Positions 24,088-32,323 of a stretch of DNA of 64,000 nt are shown piece by piece. The stretch covers positions 62,001-126,000 of the forward strand of contig NZ_JAHTKP010000015.1 in NCBI RefSeq assembly GCF_019192735.1, given 5' to 3'. How positions within the stretch are numbered: position 1 is the first letter of the stretch; the number at the start of each line of letters is the position of its first letter. The notes beneath the pieces were generated by a model. That model worked only from the letters and a program-made list of their open reading frames with translations. It made no database searches and was not told the origin of the DNA. The DNA comes from Kitasatospora aureofaciens (GTDB lineage: Bacteria > Actinomycetota > Actinomycetes > Streptomycetales > Streptomycetaceae). The position numbers were made by a program, and so were the translations under genes.

Positions 24088-24447
24088 ATGAGCCACCCGG
24101 ACTCCCTCCCCGCCCCGCACCTCGCCGACCTCCCCCGCTGTCGGGCCGTCGTCACCCTTCCGCAGGCCGACGTGGACTACTTCAACCACATCCCGCGCGC
24201 CGCCTTCGTGATGGAACCGCGCCTGCGCTGCGAACTCACCGCCGACCACGACGGCACCCACTCGGCGCTCCTCCAGGGCGTCGGCTACGACCTGCACTGG
24301 GTGTCCTGGCCGGAGTACGCCGTCGAGGTGGCCCCGCGCTGCCCCGAGGCCGCCCCCTACGACGACCCGGAACCGCCGCGCGAGCCCGACGTCTGCCTGC
24401 TCCGCGAGGGCCACCACGGGCCGCACTACTGCGACACCTGGTTCTGA
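24088..24447 (+). CDS. Small Cys/His-rich protein, hypothetical
   Basis: 119 residues (ATG 24088; 24076 is an alternative). Two similar Cys-His units are seen: RCELTADHDGTHSALLQG and CLLREGHHGPHYCDTWF, both Cys-x6-His-x2-His (the second also ends in Cys), plus RCRAVV and RCPEAAP. The spacing suggests metal binding, probably zinc. Proteins with C-x-L-x-x-G-H-x-G-P-H repeats are common and unstudied in streptomycetes. No operon partner. Confidence 0.65.
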   Translation: MSHPDSLPAPHLADLPRCRAVVTLPQADVDYFNHIPRAAFVMEPRLRCELTADHDGTHSALLQGVGYDLHWVSWPEYAVEVAPRCPEAAPYDDPEPPREPDVCLLREGHHGPHYCDTWF

Positions 24448-24509
24448 TCGCTGTTCTGCTCGTTGCTCTGGTCGCCCGCTCGCGCCGTCCGCTCACACCC
24501 GCCGTCCGC

Positions 24510-24995
24510 TCACTCGCGCCGGGCGGCGGCCACCACCTCCGTCATCGCGCGCAGGAAACGTCCGGCCGTCGCCAGCTCCGCCGCGTCGAACCGCCCCATC
24601 GCGCCCACCAGATCGCCGATCAGCCCGCCGAAGAAGCCCTGCCCGAGCTCCATCGCCCGGTCCTCGACCACCAGCCGGACCTTCCGCCGGTCCTCCGGAT
24701 CCCGCTCGCGCCGGATCAGCCCGAGCCGCTCCAGCCGATCCACCAGCCCGGTGGTGCCCGCCGAGTTCAGCCGCAGCGCCTCGCCGAGCCGGCCCGGGGT
24801 GACCACCTCCCCGGCCCGGCCGGCGTCCAGCAGGTGGATCAGCGCCCGCAGATCGGTCGGGTGCAGCCCGTTGCGGGCGGCGAACTCGGCTCCGAACAGG
24901 TCGAGTTCGACGGTCAGCCCGCGCAGCAGGTGGATCAGCCGCATCGGGTCCTCGGCCTGCGGGTTCTCGACCTGCGGGTTCTCGACTTCGGACAC
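24510..24995 (-). CDS. MarR-family transcriptional regulator
   Basis: 161 residues. The GTG at 24995 is preferred because AAGGA lies 8 nt before it; the first residues contain a short VENPQ repeat. Winged helix: LHPTDLRALIHLLDAGRAGE, then TPGRLGEALRLNSAGTTGLV and DRLERLGLIRRERDPEDRRK (about residues 48-112). MarR proteins sense small aromatic compounds or oxidants. It is divergent from the alpha/beta hydrolase gene with two tandem 16-bp repeats between them, so the hydrolase is the likely target. Confidence 0.92.
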   Translation of the reverse strand: MSEVENPQVENPQAEDPMRLIHLLRGLTVELDLFGAEFAARNGLHPTDLRALIHLLDAGRAGEVVTPGRLGEALRLNSAGTTGLVDRLERLGLIRRERDPEDRRKVRLVVEDRAMELGQGFFGGLIGDLVGAMGRFDAAELATAGRFLRAMTEVVAAARRE

Positions 24996-25043
24996 CCTCT
25001 TGTCCTTTCCTGGCACGGCATGTGGAACTATTCTCTCGCTCGA

Positions 25044-25075
25044 CGAGATACTTGTGCAGCGAGATACTTGTACAG
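25044..25075. promoter_or_regulatory. Tandem 16-bp direct repeats in the MarR/hydrolase divergent promoter
   Basis: CGAGATACTTGTGCAG and CGAGATACTTGTACAG are directly adjacent (one mismatch), and a third CGAG follows. They sit between the start codons of the MarR and hydrolase genes, near TATTCT and ATACTT promoter-like boxes. Confidence 0.7.
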
Positions 25076-25108
25076 CGAGTGATTCCATCATCCCAGCGGA
25101 GGCCCCGC

Positions 25109-26005
25109 ATGTCCGCACGCACCCCGTCCGCACACCCTCAGTCCGAACGCACCGCCCCCTTCTTCGCCGCCTACGACGCGCTCCTCGCCCGCTGGCCCGC
25201 CCCCGCCGAGGCGCTCACCGTCCGTACCGCCCACGGCACCACCCGGGTCAACGCCTGCGGCCCGCGCGACGGCCGCCCCCTCGTCCTGCTCCACGGCGGC
25301 GGCGCCACCTCCACCACATGGTTCGCCAACGTCGGCGCCTGGGCCGCCGCCGGACACCGCGTCCTCGCCGTCGACCTCATCGGCGACCCGGGCCGCAGCG
25401 TCCACGACGGCCGTCCCCTCGGCGGCGTCCCCGGGCTGATGGGGTGGCTCGACGCCGTCCTCGACGAGTTGGGCATCCAGGAGGCCGACCTCTGCGGCCA
25501 CTCCTACGGGGGCTGGATCGCCCTCGAATACGCGCTGCACGCCCCCGGGCGGGTCGGCCGGCTCGCCCTGCTCGACCCCACCCAGTGCTTCGCCGGGTTC
25601 CGCCCCGGCTACCTCCTGCGCGTCCTGCCGCTCTTCCTCCCCCGCCGTACCGCCGCCCGTGCCCGCTCCTACGTCGACTGGGAGACCGCCGGCACCCCGC
25701 CCCTCGACCCCGGCTGGCGCGAGGTGTACGCGCTCGGCTACGCCGACTTCCCCGCCTCGCGCGTCGTCACCGGCCCCCGGCCGACCCCCGACCGTCTGCG
25801 CACGCTCACGGCGCCCACGCTCGTCCTGTTCGCCGAGCACAGCCGCACCCACGACGCCCACCACGTCGCCCAGGCCGCCCGAAGCGCCCTCCCCGACGCC
25901 ACCGTGGTCGTCCTGCCCGGGGTCGCCCACAACAACCTGCCGACCGCCGGAGCGGACGAGGTCAACCGGCGGCTGACGGACTTCCTCGCCGCCACAAGGG
26001 GGTGA
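25109..26005 (+). CDS. Alpha/beta hydrolase
   Basis: 298 residues. The ATG at 25109 follows GGAGG. The fold shows RPLVLLHGGGATSTTWFANV (oxyanion region), ADLCGHSYGGWIALEYALHA with nucleophile Ser in GHSYG, an acidic residue in TLVLFAEHSRTHD, and the terminal His in LPGVAHNNLPTAG. Cytoplasmic hydrolase of broad esterase/haloperoxidase type; substrate unknown. Likely regulated by the divergent MarR protein. Confidence 0.9.
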   Translation: MSARTPSAHPQSERTAPFFAAYDALLARWPAPAEALTVRTAHGTTRVNACGPRDGRPLVLLHGGGATSTTWFANVGAWAAAGHRVLAVDLIGDPGRSVHDGRPLGGVPGLMGWLDAVLDELGIQEADLCGHSYGGWIALEYALHAPGRVGRLALLDPTQCFAGFRPGYLLRVLPLFLPRRTAARARSYVDWETAGTPPLDPGWREVYALGYADFPASRVVTGPRPTPDRLRTLTAPTLVLFAEHSRTHDAHHVAQAARSALPDATVVVLPGVAHNNLPTAGADEVNRRLTDFLAATRG

Positions 26006-26046
26006 CCGGCGCTCAGGGGCGAGCGCAGTCGTCGGCCGGCGCCGGG

Positions 26047-26715
26047 TCAGGCCGAGGCCCCCGCGGCGACGGGGAGTTCGGCCAGGCGCCACTCCAGCAT
26101 GCCGTCGTCGAGGCGGATCGCGCGCCGCCCCTCGGCGCTCAGCAGCCGGACGGCGTCGTAGGCCAGCACGCAGTACTCGCCGCGGCAGTAAACGACGACC
26201 TCGACGCCCTCCGGCAACTCGCCGATGCGGTCGGCGAGTTCGTCGGCGGGGATGGAGAGCGCGCCGGGAATGTGGCCGGCCAGGTACTCCTCGACCGGCC
26301 GGACGTCGAGCACGACGATGTCCCCGTCCGCCACTCGGGCACACAGTTCCTCGCTGGTGACCTCCGTCGCGTCGTCCTCGCCGAGGTAGGCGTCCAGGGC
26401 GGCGGGCACGGCGGCCTGGTGCCGCTCGGCGACCTTGCGCAGCAGCGCCAGCAGCTGCCCGACATCCTCGCCGGAAAGGCGGTAGTGGATGCGCACGCCC
26501 TCGCGGCGGGTGGCGACGAGCCCGGCCTGCTTGAGCGCCTGGAGGTGCGCCGAGGCGGTCGTCAGGTTCAGCCCGGCCGTCCTCGCGAGCGCGTCCACGG
26601 TGCGCTCGCCCTGGGCGAGCAGGTCGAGCAGCTCCAGGCGCTTCCCGCTGGCCAGGGCCTTCCCGCTGGCCGCGAACGCCTCGTACAGCCGCGCCTTCGC
26701 ACCGGTCTGGGGCAT
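26047..26715 (-). CDS. ArsR-type HTH regulator fused to a rhodanese domain
   Basis: 222 residues; the ATG at 26715 is preceded by GGAGGATG. N-terminal winged helix (about 15-95): LELLDLLAQGERTVDALART, then LNLTTASAHLQALKQAGLVA and GVRIHYRLSGEDVGQLL. C-terminal rhodanese domain (about 120-215): DIVVLDVRPVEEYLAGHIPG, with active loop CRGEYC (Cys177, Cys182). The metal-binding Cys of classical ArsR is absent. A rhodanese Cys can carry a persulfide, so this fusion plausibly senses reactive sulfur directly. It is divergent from the persulfide dioxygenase gene, and two copies of a TCCATGGA-centred operator lie between them. Confidence 0.9.
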   Translation of the reverse strand: MPQTGAKARLYEAFAASGKALASGKRLELLDLLAQGERTVDALARTAGLNLTTASAHLQALKQAGLVATRREGVRIHYRLSGEDVGQLLALLRKVAERHQAAVPAALDAYLGEDDATEVTSEELCARVADGDIVVLDVRPVEEYLAGHIPGALSIPADELADRIGELPEGVEVVVYCRGEYCVLAYDAVRLLSAEGRRAIRLDDGMLEWRLAELPVAAGASA

Positions 26716-26731
26716 GACATCCTCCGCACAC

Positions 26732-26822
26732 TAATCCATCAATCCATGGAACATGGTACGCCGCACTCGACCCGCCCGACCGGCTCTTCCGGGAGCATTA
26801 TCCATAGATCCATGGAACAGTG
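26732..26822. promoter_or_regulatory. Duplicated operator (TCCATGGA) of the sulfur-stress module
   Basis: Two 25-bp sites start at 26732 and 26798, agreeing in ATCCAT-N2-ATCCATGGAACA. Each holds the palindrome TCCATGGA (26743-26750 and 26809-26816) plus an additional ATCCAT half on the left. One site borders the regulator's ribosome site and the other the dioxygenase promoter side. Confidence 0.75.
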
Positions 26823-26881
26823 AAAGCAGAGCACGTGCTGCATCCGACGCAGACCGCACCGGCACCGCAGGGAGGACCGCG

Positions 26882-28261
26882 ATGGGCTTCGCCGACGAAC
26901 ACCTGACACCGCTGACCGACGAGGGACTGGGCAACAGCGCCTACCTCGTCGACCTGGGCAACGGCTGCGCCCTGGCCATGGACGCGAGCCGGGACCTGCG
27001 CGCCCTGCGGGCCGCCGCCGAGCGGCGCGGCCTGACGGTCGCCTTCGCCGCCGACACCCACCTGCACGCCGACTTCCTCTCCGGCGCGGTCCAGCTCGGC
27101 CACGACGACGGGGCCACCGTCCTGGCCTCGGCGGCCGGCCACCGCGCCTTCGCCCACACCGCACTCGCGGACGGCGACGAGGTCGATCTGGGCGGGCTGA
27201 CCCTGCGGGCGCTGGCCACCCCCGGCCACACCGACGAGCACCTGTCCTTCCTCCTCCTCGACGGAGCCGTCGAGCTCGGCGTGTTCACCGGCGGCTCCCT
27301 GATCGTCGGCTCCGCCGCCCGTACCGACCTGCTCGGCTCGGACCGCGCCGAGGAGCTGGCCCGCGCCCAGTACCGTTCCCTGCGACGGCTCGCCACCCTG
27401 CCCGACCACCTCCCGGTGTGGCCCACCCACGGCGCCGGCTCCTTCTGCTCCGTCCCGGCCGGCGCCGCCCGCACCACCACCATCGGCGCGCAGAAGCAGT
27501 CCAACCCCCTCCTGGCGGCACCCACCGAGGACGCCTTCGTGGCCGAATTGCTGGCCGGCCTCGGCACCTACCCCGCGTACTTCGCACGGCTCGGCGAGCT
27601 CAACCGCACCGGACCGCGCGTGCTCGACGGCTCCCCGCTGCTCCCCCTGCTGAACGCCGCCCAGGTCCGGCAGCTCCTCGCGGACGGCGGGCACGTCGTC
27701 GACGTGCGCCCGGCCGCCGAGTTCGCCACCGGCCACATCCCCGGCGCCCTGTCCATCCCGCTGCGCGGCCAGTTCGCGACCTGGCTCGGCTGGCTCCTGC
27801 CCGACACCACCCCGCTCGCCTTCGTCACCGGCAACGGCCAGGACCTGGACGAACTCGTCTGGCAGGCCTACAAGATCGGCTACGAGCGCCTCGCCGGACG
27901 GCTGGCCGGCGGTATGCAGGCCTGGCGCGACGCCCAGGGCCCGGTCACCGCAACCGCGTTCGTCACCGCCGACCGGACCGGCGACCGTCCGTACCTCGAC
28001 GTCCGCCAGACCGTGGAGTTCGCCGCCGGCCACGTTCCCGGGGCCGTCCACATCGAACTCGGCGACCTGGCCGGCCGCACCGCCGAGGCCCCGGCCGGCC
28101 CGATCGTCGCCTGTGGCCACGGGGAGCGAGCCATGACCGCCGCCAGCCTCCTCGAACGCGCCGGGCACACGGACCTGGCCGTCCTGGCCGGCGGACCCGG
28201 CGACTACGCCACCGCCCACGGCCGGCCCCTGGTCGACGGCACGGAGGCCGCGCACGGATGA
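26882..28261 (+). CDS. Metallo-beta-lactamase / double-rhodanese protein (persulfide dioxygenase type)
   Basis: 459 residues; the ATG at 26882 follows GGGAGGACC. Residues 1-250: metallo-beta-lactamase fold with AADTHLHADFLSG (the usual HxHxDH has Phe at the last position), ATPGHTDEHLSFLL and VWPTHGAGSFC. Residues about 255-355: a first rhodanese domain whose catalytic loop lacks Cys (FVTGNGQD). Residues about 360-455: a second rhodanese with Cys411 in ACGHGERA. The architecture is that of CstB/Blh-type proteins that oxidise persulfides to sulfite and transfer sulfane sulfur. It overlaps the transporter gene by ATGA. Confidence 0.9.
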   Translation: MGFADEHLTPLTDEGLGNSAYLVDLGNGCALAMDASRDLRALRAAAERRGLTVAFAADTHLHADFLSGAVQLGHDDGATVLASAAGHRAFAHTALADGDEVDLGGLTLRALATPGHTDEHLSFLLLDGAVELGVFTGGSLIVGSAARTDLLGSDRAEELARAQYRSLRRLATLPDHLPVWPTHGAGSFCSVPAGAARTTTIGAQKQSNPLLAAPTEDAFVAELLAGLGTYPAYFARLGELNRTGPRVLDGSPLLPLLNAAQVRQLLADGGHVVDVRPAAEFATGHIPGALSIPLRGQFATWLGWLLPDTTPLAFVTGNGQDLDELVWQAYKIGYERLAGRLAGGMQAWRDAQGPVTATAFVTADRTGDRPYLDVRQTVEFAAGHVPGAVHIELGDLAGRTAEAPAGPIVACGHGERAMTAASLLERAGHTDLAVLAGGPGDYATAHGRPLVDGTEAAHG

Positions 28262-29523
28262 GCACCACGTTCTCCGTCCGGCCGGCGTCGCCGCACCGGC
28301 CGGTCCGGCTCGGCCTGCGGGAGAACTGGCTGCAGTTCACCCTGCTGGTCGTCGTCAACGCCTGTGTGGGCGGCCTGGTCGGGCTGGAGCGCACCACCGT
28401 CCCGCTCATCGGCGCCGAAACGTTCCACCTGACCAGCGACCTGGCCGTCTTCTCCTTCATCATCGCCTTCGGCGTGACCAAGGCCCTCACCAACCTGGCC
28501 GCCGGAGCCCTGACCGCCCGCTTCCGCCGCAAGCAACTCCTCGTCGCGGGCTGGCTCGTCGGCATCCCCGTCCCCTTCGCCCTGGCCTGGGCCCCGGCCT
28601 GGGAATGGATCGTCGCGGCCAACGTCCTGCTCGGCATCAACCAGGGCTTGACCTGGTCGATGACCGTCAACATGAAGATCGACCTCGTCGGCCCCGCCCG
28701 CCGCGGCCTCGCCACCGGCCTCAACGAGGCCGCCGGATACGCCTCCCTCGGCGCGACCGCACTGCTCACCGGCTACCTCGCCACCGCCTACGGCCTGCGC
28801 CCCGCCCCCGAACTCATCGGCGTCGTCTTCGTCGTCACCGGGCTCGCGCTCTCCCTCGTCGTCCGCGACACCGCCGCCCACGTCGCCCTCGAACTCGCCC
28901 AGCACCCTGCAGGCAAGGAACAGAGCCCCGGCCCGTGGCCGACCTTCGTCCGCACCAGCCGGCGCAACCGCTCCCTGCGCGGCGCCAGCCAGGCCGGGCT
29001 GATCAACAACCTCAACGACGGCCTCACCTGGGGCGTCTTCCCCCTCCTCTTCACCCAGCACGGCCTCGGACTCGCCGCCATCGGCCTGATCAAGGGCCTC
29101 TACCCGCTGCTGCGGGGCTTCGGCCAGATCCCCACCGGCCACCTCGTCGACCGCATCGGCCGCAAACCGCTCATCGCCACCGGCATGCTCGTCCAGTCCG
29201 CCGGCTTCGTCCTCGCCCTCGCCCTGCTCGACCGGCCGCTGCTCGCCGGCATCGCCTCCGCCGTCCTCCTCGGCCTCGGCACCGCGACGGTCTACCCCGC
29301 ACTGATCGCCTCGGTCTCCGACCAGGCCCACCCCGCCTGGCGCGCCAACGCCCTCGGCACCTACCGCTTCTGGCGCGACCTCGGCTACGCCGCCGGCGCC
29401 GTCGTCGCCGGCATCCTCGCCGACGCCCTCGGGCTGAACGCCACCATCGTCGCCGCGGCCGCGCTCACCGCGGTCTCGGGTATCGCGGCGGCCCGCCTGA
29501 TCACGGACAGGACCGCGCACTGA
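28258..29523 (+). CDS. MFS transporter of the sulfur-stress operon
   Basis: 421 residues, starting ATG inside the previous stop. Twelve hydrophobic segments; MFS signatures include GQIPTGHLVDRIGRKPLIAT in the central loop and an N-terminal GALTARFRRKQLLVAGWLVG. The conserved stretch NMKIDLVGPARRGLATGLNE is characteristic of its subfamily. Its position suggests export of a sulfur oxidation product (sulfite, thiosulfate) or of the inducing electrophile; this is inference from gene order only. Confidence 0.88.
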   Translation: MSTTFSVRPASPHRPVRLGLRENWLQFTLLVVVNACVGGLVGLERTTVPLIGAETFHLTSDLAVFSFIIAFGVTKALTNLAAGALTARFRRKQLLVAGWLVGIPVPFALAWAPAWEWIVAANVLLGINQGLTWSMTVNMKIDLVGPARRGLATGLNEAAGYASLGATALLTGYLATAYGLRPAPELIGVVFVVTGLALSLVVRDTAAHVALELAQHPAGKEQSPGPWPTFVRTSRRNRSLRGASQAGLINNLNDGLTWGVFPLLFTQHGLGLAAIGLIKGLYPLLRGFGQIPTGHLVDRIGRKPLIATGMLVQSAGFVLALALLDRPLLAGIASAVLLGLGTATVYPALIASVSDQAHPAWRANALGTYRFWRDLGYAAGAVVAGILADALGLNATIVAAAALTAVSGIAAARLITDRTAH

Positions 29524-29602
29524 CCCGGGAACTCGCGCGCTGTCGGCGGGGATTGCCGCGCCTCCTGATTGACCTGAACGCGCCACATCCCACAAGGCTG
29601 GT

Positions 29603-29911
29603 ATGCCGACAATCGTGCACGTCGGCTACGACGGCCTCAGCAACCCCTACCTCGGCGACACCGACCCCGACACCCAGCTCCCTGTCCTCTGCCTCCGCCA
29701 GGACAACCGCCCCGCCCCACGCCGGCATCCCCGCCACCGGCTTCCACAGCTGGGCCCGCGGCGAAGTCCGCGCCACCGCCCCCACCGCCGGCACCGACCT
29801 GACCAGCCCCGCCACCGCCGACGCCATCTGCGCCACCACCTTCGGCCCCCAGTGGCGCACGGCCGAGTTCCACGACGGCGAAGGCTGGTCCTTCTGGGCC
29901 TCCGGCGTCCG
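29603..29911 (+). pseudogene. Frameshifted hypothetical gene fragment
   Basis: A frame from ATG 29603 (TIVHVGYDGLSNPYLGDTDP) shifts near 29700-29730 into another frame that continues GIPATGFHSWARGEVRATAP and ends in HDGEGWSFWASG. Together they look like one small protein broken by an indel. Family not recognised. It lies beside other remnants. Confidence 0.5.
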
Positions 29912-30000
29912 TGCGCTTCGAGGAGTCGGCGGAGCAGCCGGGCGGCCGGGTCGGCGCCGGGGACGTCCACCGGGAGGCCGGCGGCGATCTCCTCCCGCAC
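29911..30000 (-). pseudogene. Short minus-strand coding relic
   Basis: About 30 codons on the minus strand read REEIAAGLPVDVPGADPA and ARLLRRLLEAHG. This peptide looks natural, but no start, stop or domain context survives. It is wedged between two plus-strand remnants. Confidence 0.3.
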
Positions 30001-30650
30001 CCTCGCCGCCCTCGCGGCCGCTGTCCTGCTCGGCCTCGCCTTCCTCGGCCGGGAGGCCCGCTACGCGTCCGCACCGATCGTGCGGCTCGGCGTCCTACGA
30101 GTGCGGACGGCGTGGGTCGCGAGCCTGATCGTCACGCTGCTCGGACCGGCGATGCTGGTCGGCTTCTACTTCTGCTCGCTCCACCTGCAGAACGTCCTGC
30201 ACTACGGGCCGCTCGCGGCCGGCGCCGCCTTCCTGCCGTGCTGCGCCGGGACGATGGCAGGCAGCATGGTGTCCAGCCGGCTCACCGCGCGGTTCGGCGG
30301 GCGGGCGACGCTCGCCGCCGGGCTGGTGCTGGCCGGCCTCGGGATGCTCTGGTTCAGCGGGCTCGGTGTCTCGTCCGGTTATCTGACCGCGTTCGTCGGA
30401 CCGTCCTTGGTCACGAGCATGGGGGTCGGGATCTGCATGGTCGCCAACACCGCGATGGGCACCTCGGGCGTCGGCCCGCGCGAGGCCGGGCTGGTCAGCG
30501 GACTGCTGAACGCCGAGCGCCAGTGCGGCGGCAGCATCGGCCTCGCCGTGCTCTCCACCCTCGCGGTCGCGGCCACGCGGCACGCCACGGAGGCGGGCGA
30601 CGCCGCGCCGGCGGCGCTCGCGGCGGGGTACGACCGGAGCGTTCGTCGCG
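29993..30650 (+). pseudogene. C-terminal half of an EmrB/QacA-type MFS transporter
   Basis: One frame carries about 220 residues of the second half of a 14-TM drug transporter: LGVLRVRTAWVASLIVTLLG, LHYGPLAAGAAFLPCCAG, GRATLAAGLVLAGLGMLWF and AGLVSGLLNAERQCGGSIG. No N-terminal half exists, and the reading frame degenerates after about 30650. Inactive relic. Confidence 0.75.
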
Positions 30651-30785
30651 GACGGCGAGGGCGCGCGTTCAGCTCCGGGCGGGGCGGTTGTGGCCACCAC
30701 ATTGCGGCGGCCACAACCCTCCTGCGCCCTGCTCAAGTTCGGCCGGACGATCGCCCACTCGGACGATCAGAGTTCGGTCAGGCGA

Positions 30786-31049
30786 TCAGTAGATCAGGTA
30801 CCCCGGGCGGTGCCCCTCGTCCTCGATCTCCCCGGTGGCCTGGGCCCGCAGCTTGCGGGACAGTTCCTCCAGGGCGCGCGAGGCCGCGACCTCCTCGCCG
30901 ATTCTGGCGAGCGGACGGTCGTCCGCGCTCTTCACGGACTCCCCGTGGGCGCTGAGGCCCGGCGCCCGTGCGCCGGTCAGCCTCGCGTCGCACGCCGTGT
31001 GCACGCCGTCTTCCTCGAAGCTCAGCTCCACGTCCCACTGGTTGTGCAT
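30786..31049 (-). CDS. DUF1876 domain protein
   Basis: 87 residues; the ATG at 31049 follows GGAGGTG. HNQWDVELSFEEDGVHTACD, ARLTGARAPGLSAHGESVKS and IGEEVAASRALEELSRKLRA match the small dsRBD-like DUF1876 proteins common in actinobacteria. Their function is unknown; they often appear in stress or dormancy regulons. Stand-alone gene. Confidence 0.85.
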   Translation of the reverse strand: MHNQWDVELSFEEDGVHTACDARLTGARAPGLSAHGESVKSADDRPLARIGEEVAASRALEELSRKLRAQATGEIEDEGHRPGYLIY

Positions 31050-31367
31050 GCCACACCTCCTGGCACCGGCCCCCTCCGTGCCTGTCCGGACCGGCACGGA
31101 CGGTGACCCGTGGCGGCCGCTCACACCAGCGTGCGCCCGCCGCACCCGCCCCGGCAAGCGCTGCGGCCGCACGCCGAACGGCCCCGGCGCCGCCCCGGCG
31201 GTACGCTGACGGAAAGCGCCGCGACCGCCGCCCGACCCCGGACCGCCGACGCGACGCGGGCAGCGATCGACCGACGGCTATCAACCAGCCGACAGCGATC
31301 AACCAGCAGCGATCAACCGACGGCGACTAACCGAAGTCGGGGCAGCGACACACCAGGTGGTCCCTCC
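31050..31367. other. Intergenic region with GATCAACC repeats
   Basis: A 318-bp gap. At 31264-31333 an imperfect array repeats GATCAACCGACGG-like units (GATCGACCGACGGC, TATCAACCAGCCGACA, GATCAACCAGCA, GATCAACCGACGGC, GACTAACCGAAG). Otherwise no gene-like signal; it separates the DUF1876 gene from the EamA-like transporter. Confidence 0.6.
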
Positions 31368-32315
31368 GTGGCGGTCTTCTTCCTCGCGCTGAGCGCCGCG
31401 TGCTGCCTTGGCCTCGGGTTCGTCCTCCAGCAGCACGCCGCACAGCGGGCGCCACGTGCCGACCTCCTGCACTGGCGGCTCCTGCTGGACCTGATGCGGA
31501 TGCCCGAGTGGCTGCTCGGGACCGGGTTCATGGTCAGCGGCCTGATCCTCTCCGCGCTCGCTCTCAACAAGGGCGAGGTGTCCCTGGTCGAGCCGCTGCT
31601 CGCGACCAACCTCCTCTTCGCCATGGCCCTCTCGCGGGTGCTGACCCGTCAGACCCTCGGGCGCTCGGGCTGGGCCGGGGTGCTGCTGCTGGGCCTCGGG
31701 GTGACGGCCTTCATCGTGGCCGGACGGCCCACCGGCGGCGGAGCGCCCGCCGGGGAACTGCGGCACTGGCTGGTGGTCGGCATTGTGGTCGGGCTGACCC
31801 TGCTGCTGGTGTCGCTGGCCCGGCGGCTGCCGCTGTTCGAGGAGGCAACCCTGCTGGCGCTCGCCGCCGGCCTGCTCTACGGGCTCCAGGACGCGCTGAC
31901 CCGCACGACCACCCAACGCCTCGACCACAGCGGCCTCGACGCCGTGCTGCGCAGCTGGCAGCCGTACGCGGTGATCGCGGCGGGCGTGGTCGGACTGCTC
32001 CTGGTGCAGAGCGCCTTCGAGGCCGCGCCGCTGCGGATGTCCCTGCCCGCACTGACCGCCGCGCAGCCGCTCTCCGGGATCGCCTGCGCGGTCGGCTTCC
32101 TGGGCGACCGGCTGCGGGTGACCCCGGGCGCGCTGGCCTGGGAGGCGGCGGGGCTGCTCGCCATCGTGATCGGGGTGATCGTGATCGGACGCCACCCGGC
32201 GATGCCCGGCAGCGTCCGCGACACCCTGGAGAGCATCGGTGCGCCTCCGGACGACCGGCCCGAGGAGGAGGACCGCCTGAACGGGAACGACAACGGGACC
32301 GGGCCCGGCGGGTAG
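31368..32315 (+). CDS. DMT/EamA-type membrane transporter
   Basis: 315 residues. The GTG at 31368 is chosen because the first hydrophobic helix (FFLALSAACCLGLGFVLQQH) begins there; AGGTGG lies upstream. About nine to ten helices; EamA pattern LNKGEVSLVEPLLATNLLFA and MSLPALTAAQPLSGIACAVG. The C-terminus is a hydrophilic tail (DDRPEEEDRLNGNDNGTG). Members transport amino acids or metabolites, or act as magnesium-type transporters; substrate unknown. Confidence 0.85.
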   Translation: MAVFFLALSAACCLGLGFVLQQHAAQRAPRADLLHWRLLLDLMRMPEWLLGTGFMVSGLILSALALNKGEVSLVEPLLATNLLFAMALSRVLTRQTLGRSGWAGVLLLGLGVTAFIVAGRPTGGGAPAGELRHWLVVGIVVGLTLLLVSLARRLPLFEEATLLALAAGLLYGLQDALTRTTTQRLDHSGLDAVLRSWQPYAVIAAGVVGLLLVQSAFEAAPLRMSLPALTAAQPLSGIACAVGFLGDRLRVTPGALAWEAAGLLAIVIGVIVIGRHPAMPGSVRDTLESIGAPPDDRPEEEDRLNGNDNGTGPGG

Positions 32316-32323
32316 GCGGACGG

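Noticed and set aside
26051..26823. Plus-strand frame overlapping the ArsR-rhodanese gene
   Set aside because: The minus frame contains a clear HTH and rhodanese; the plus frame has only Arg/Pro runs.
29603..30955. A single 450-residue protein joining the hypothetical fragment and the MFS half
   Set aside because: The first 40 residues belong to another gene whose continuation is in a different frame, so the join is accidental.
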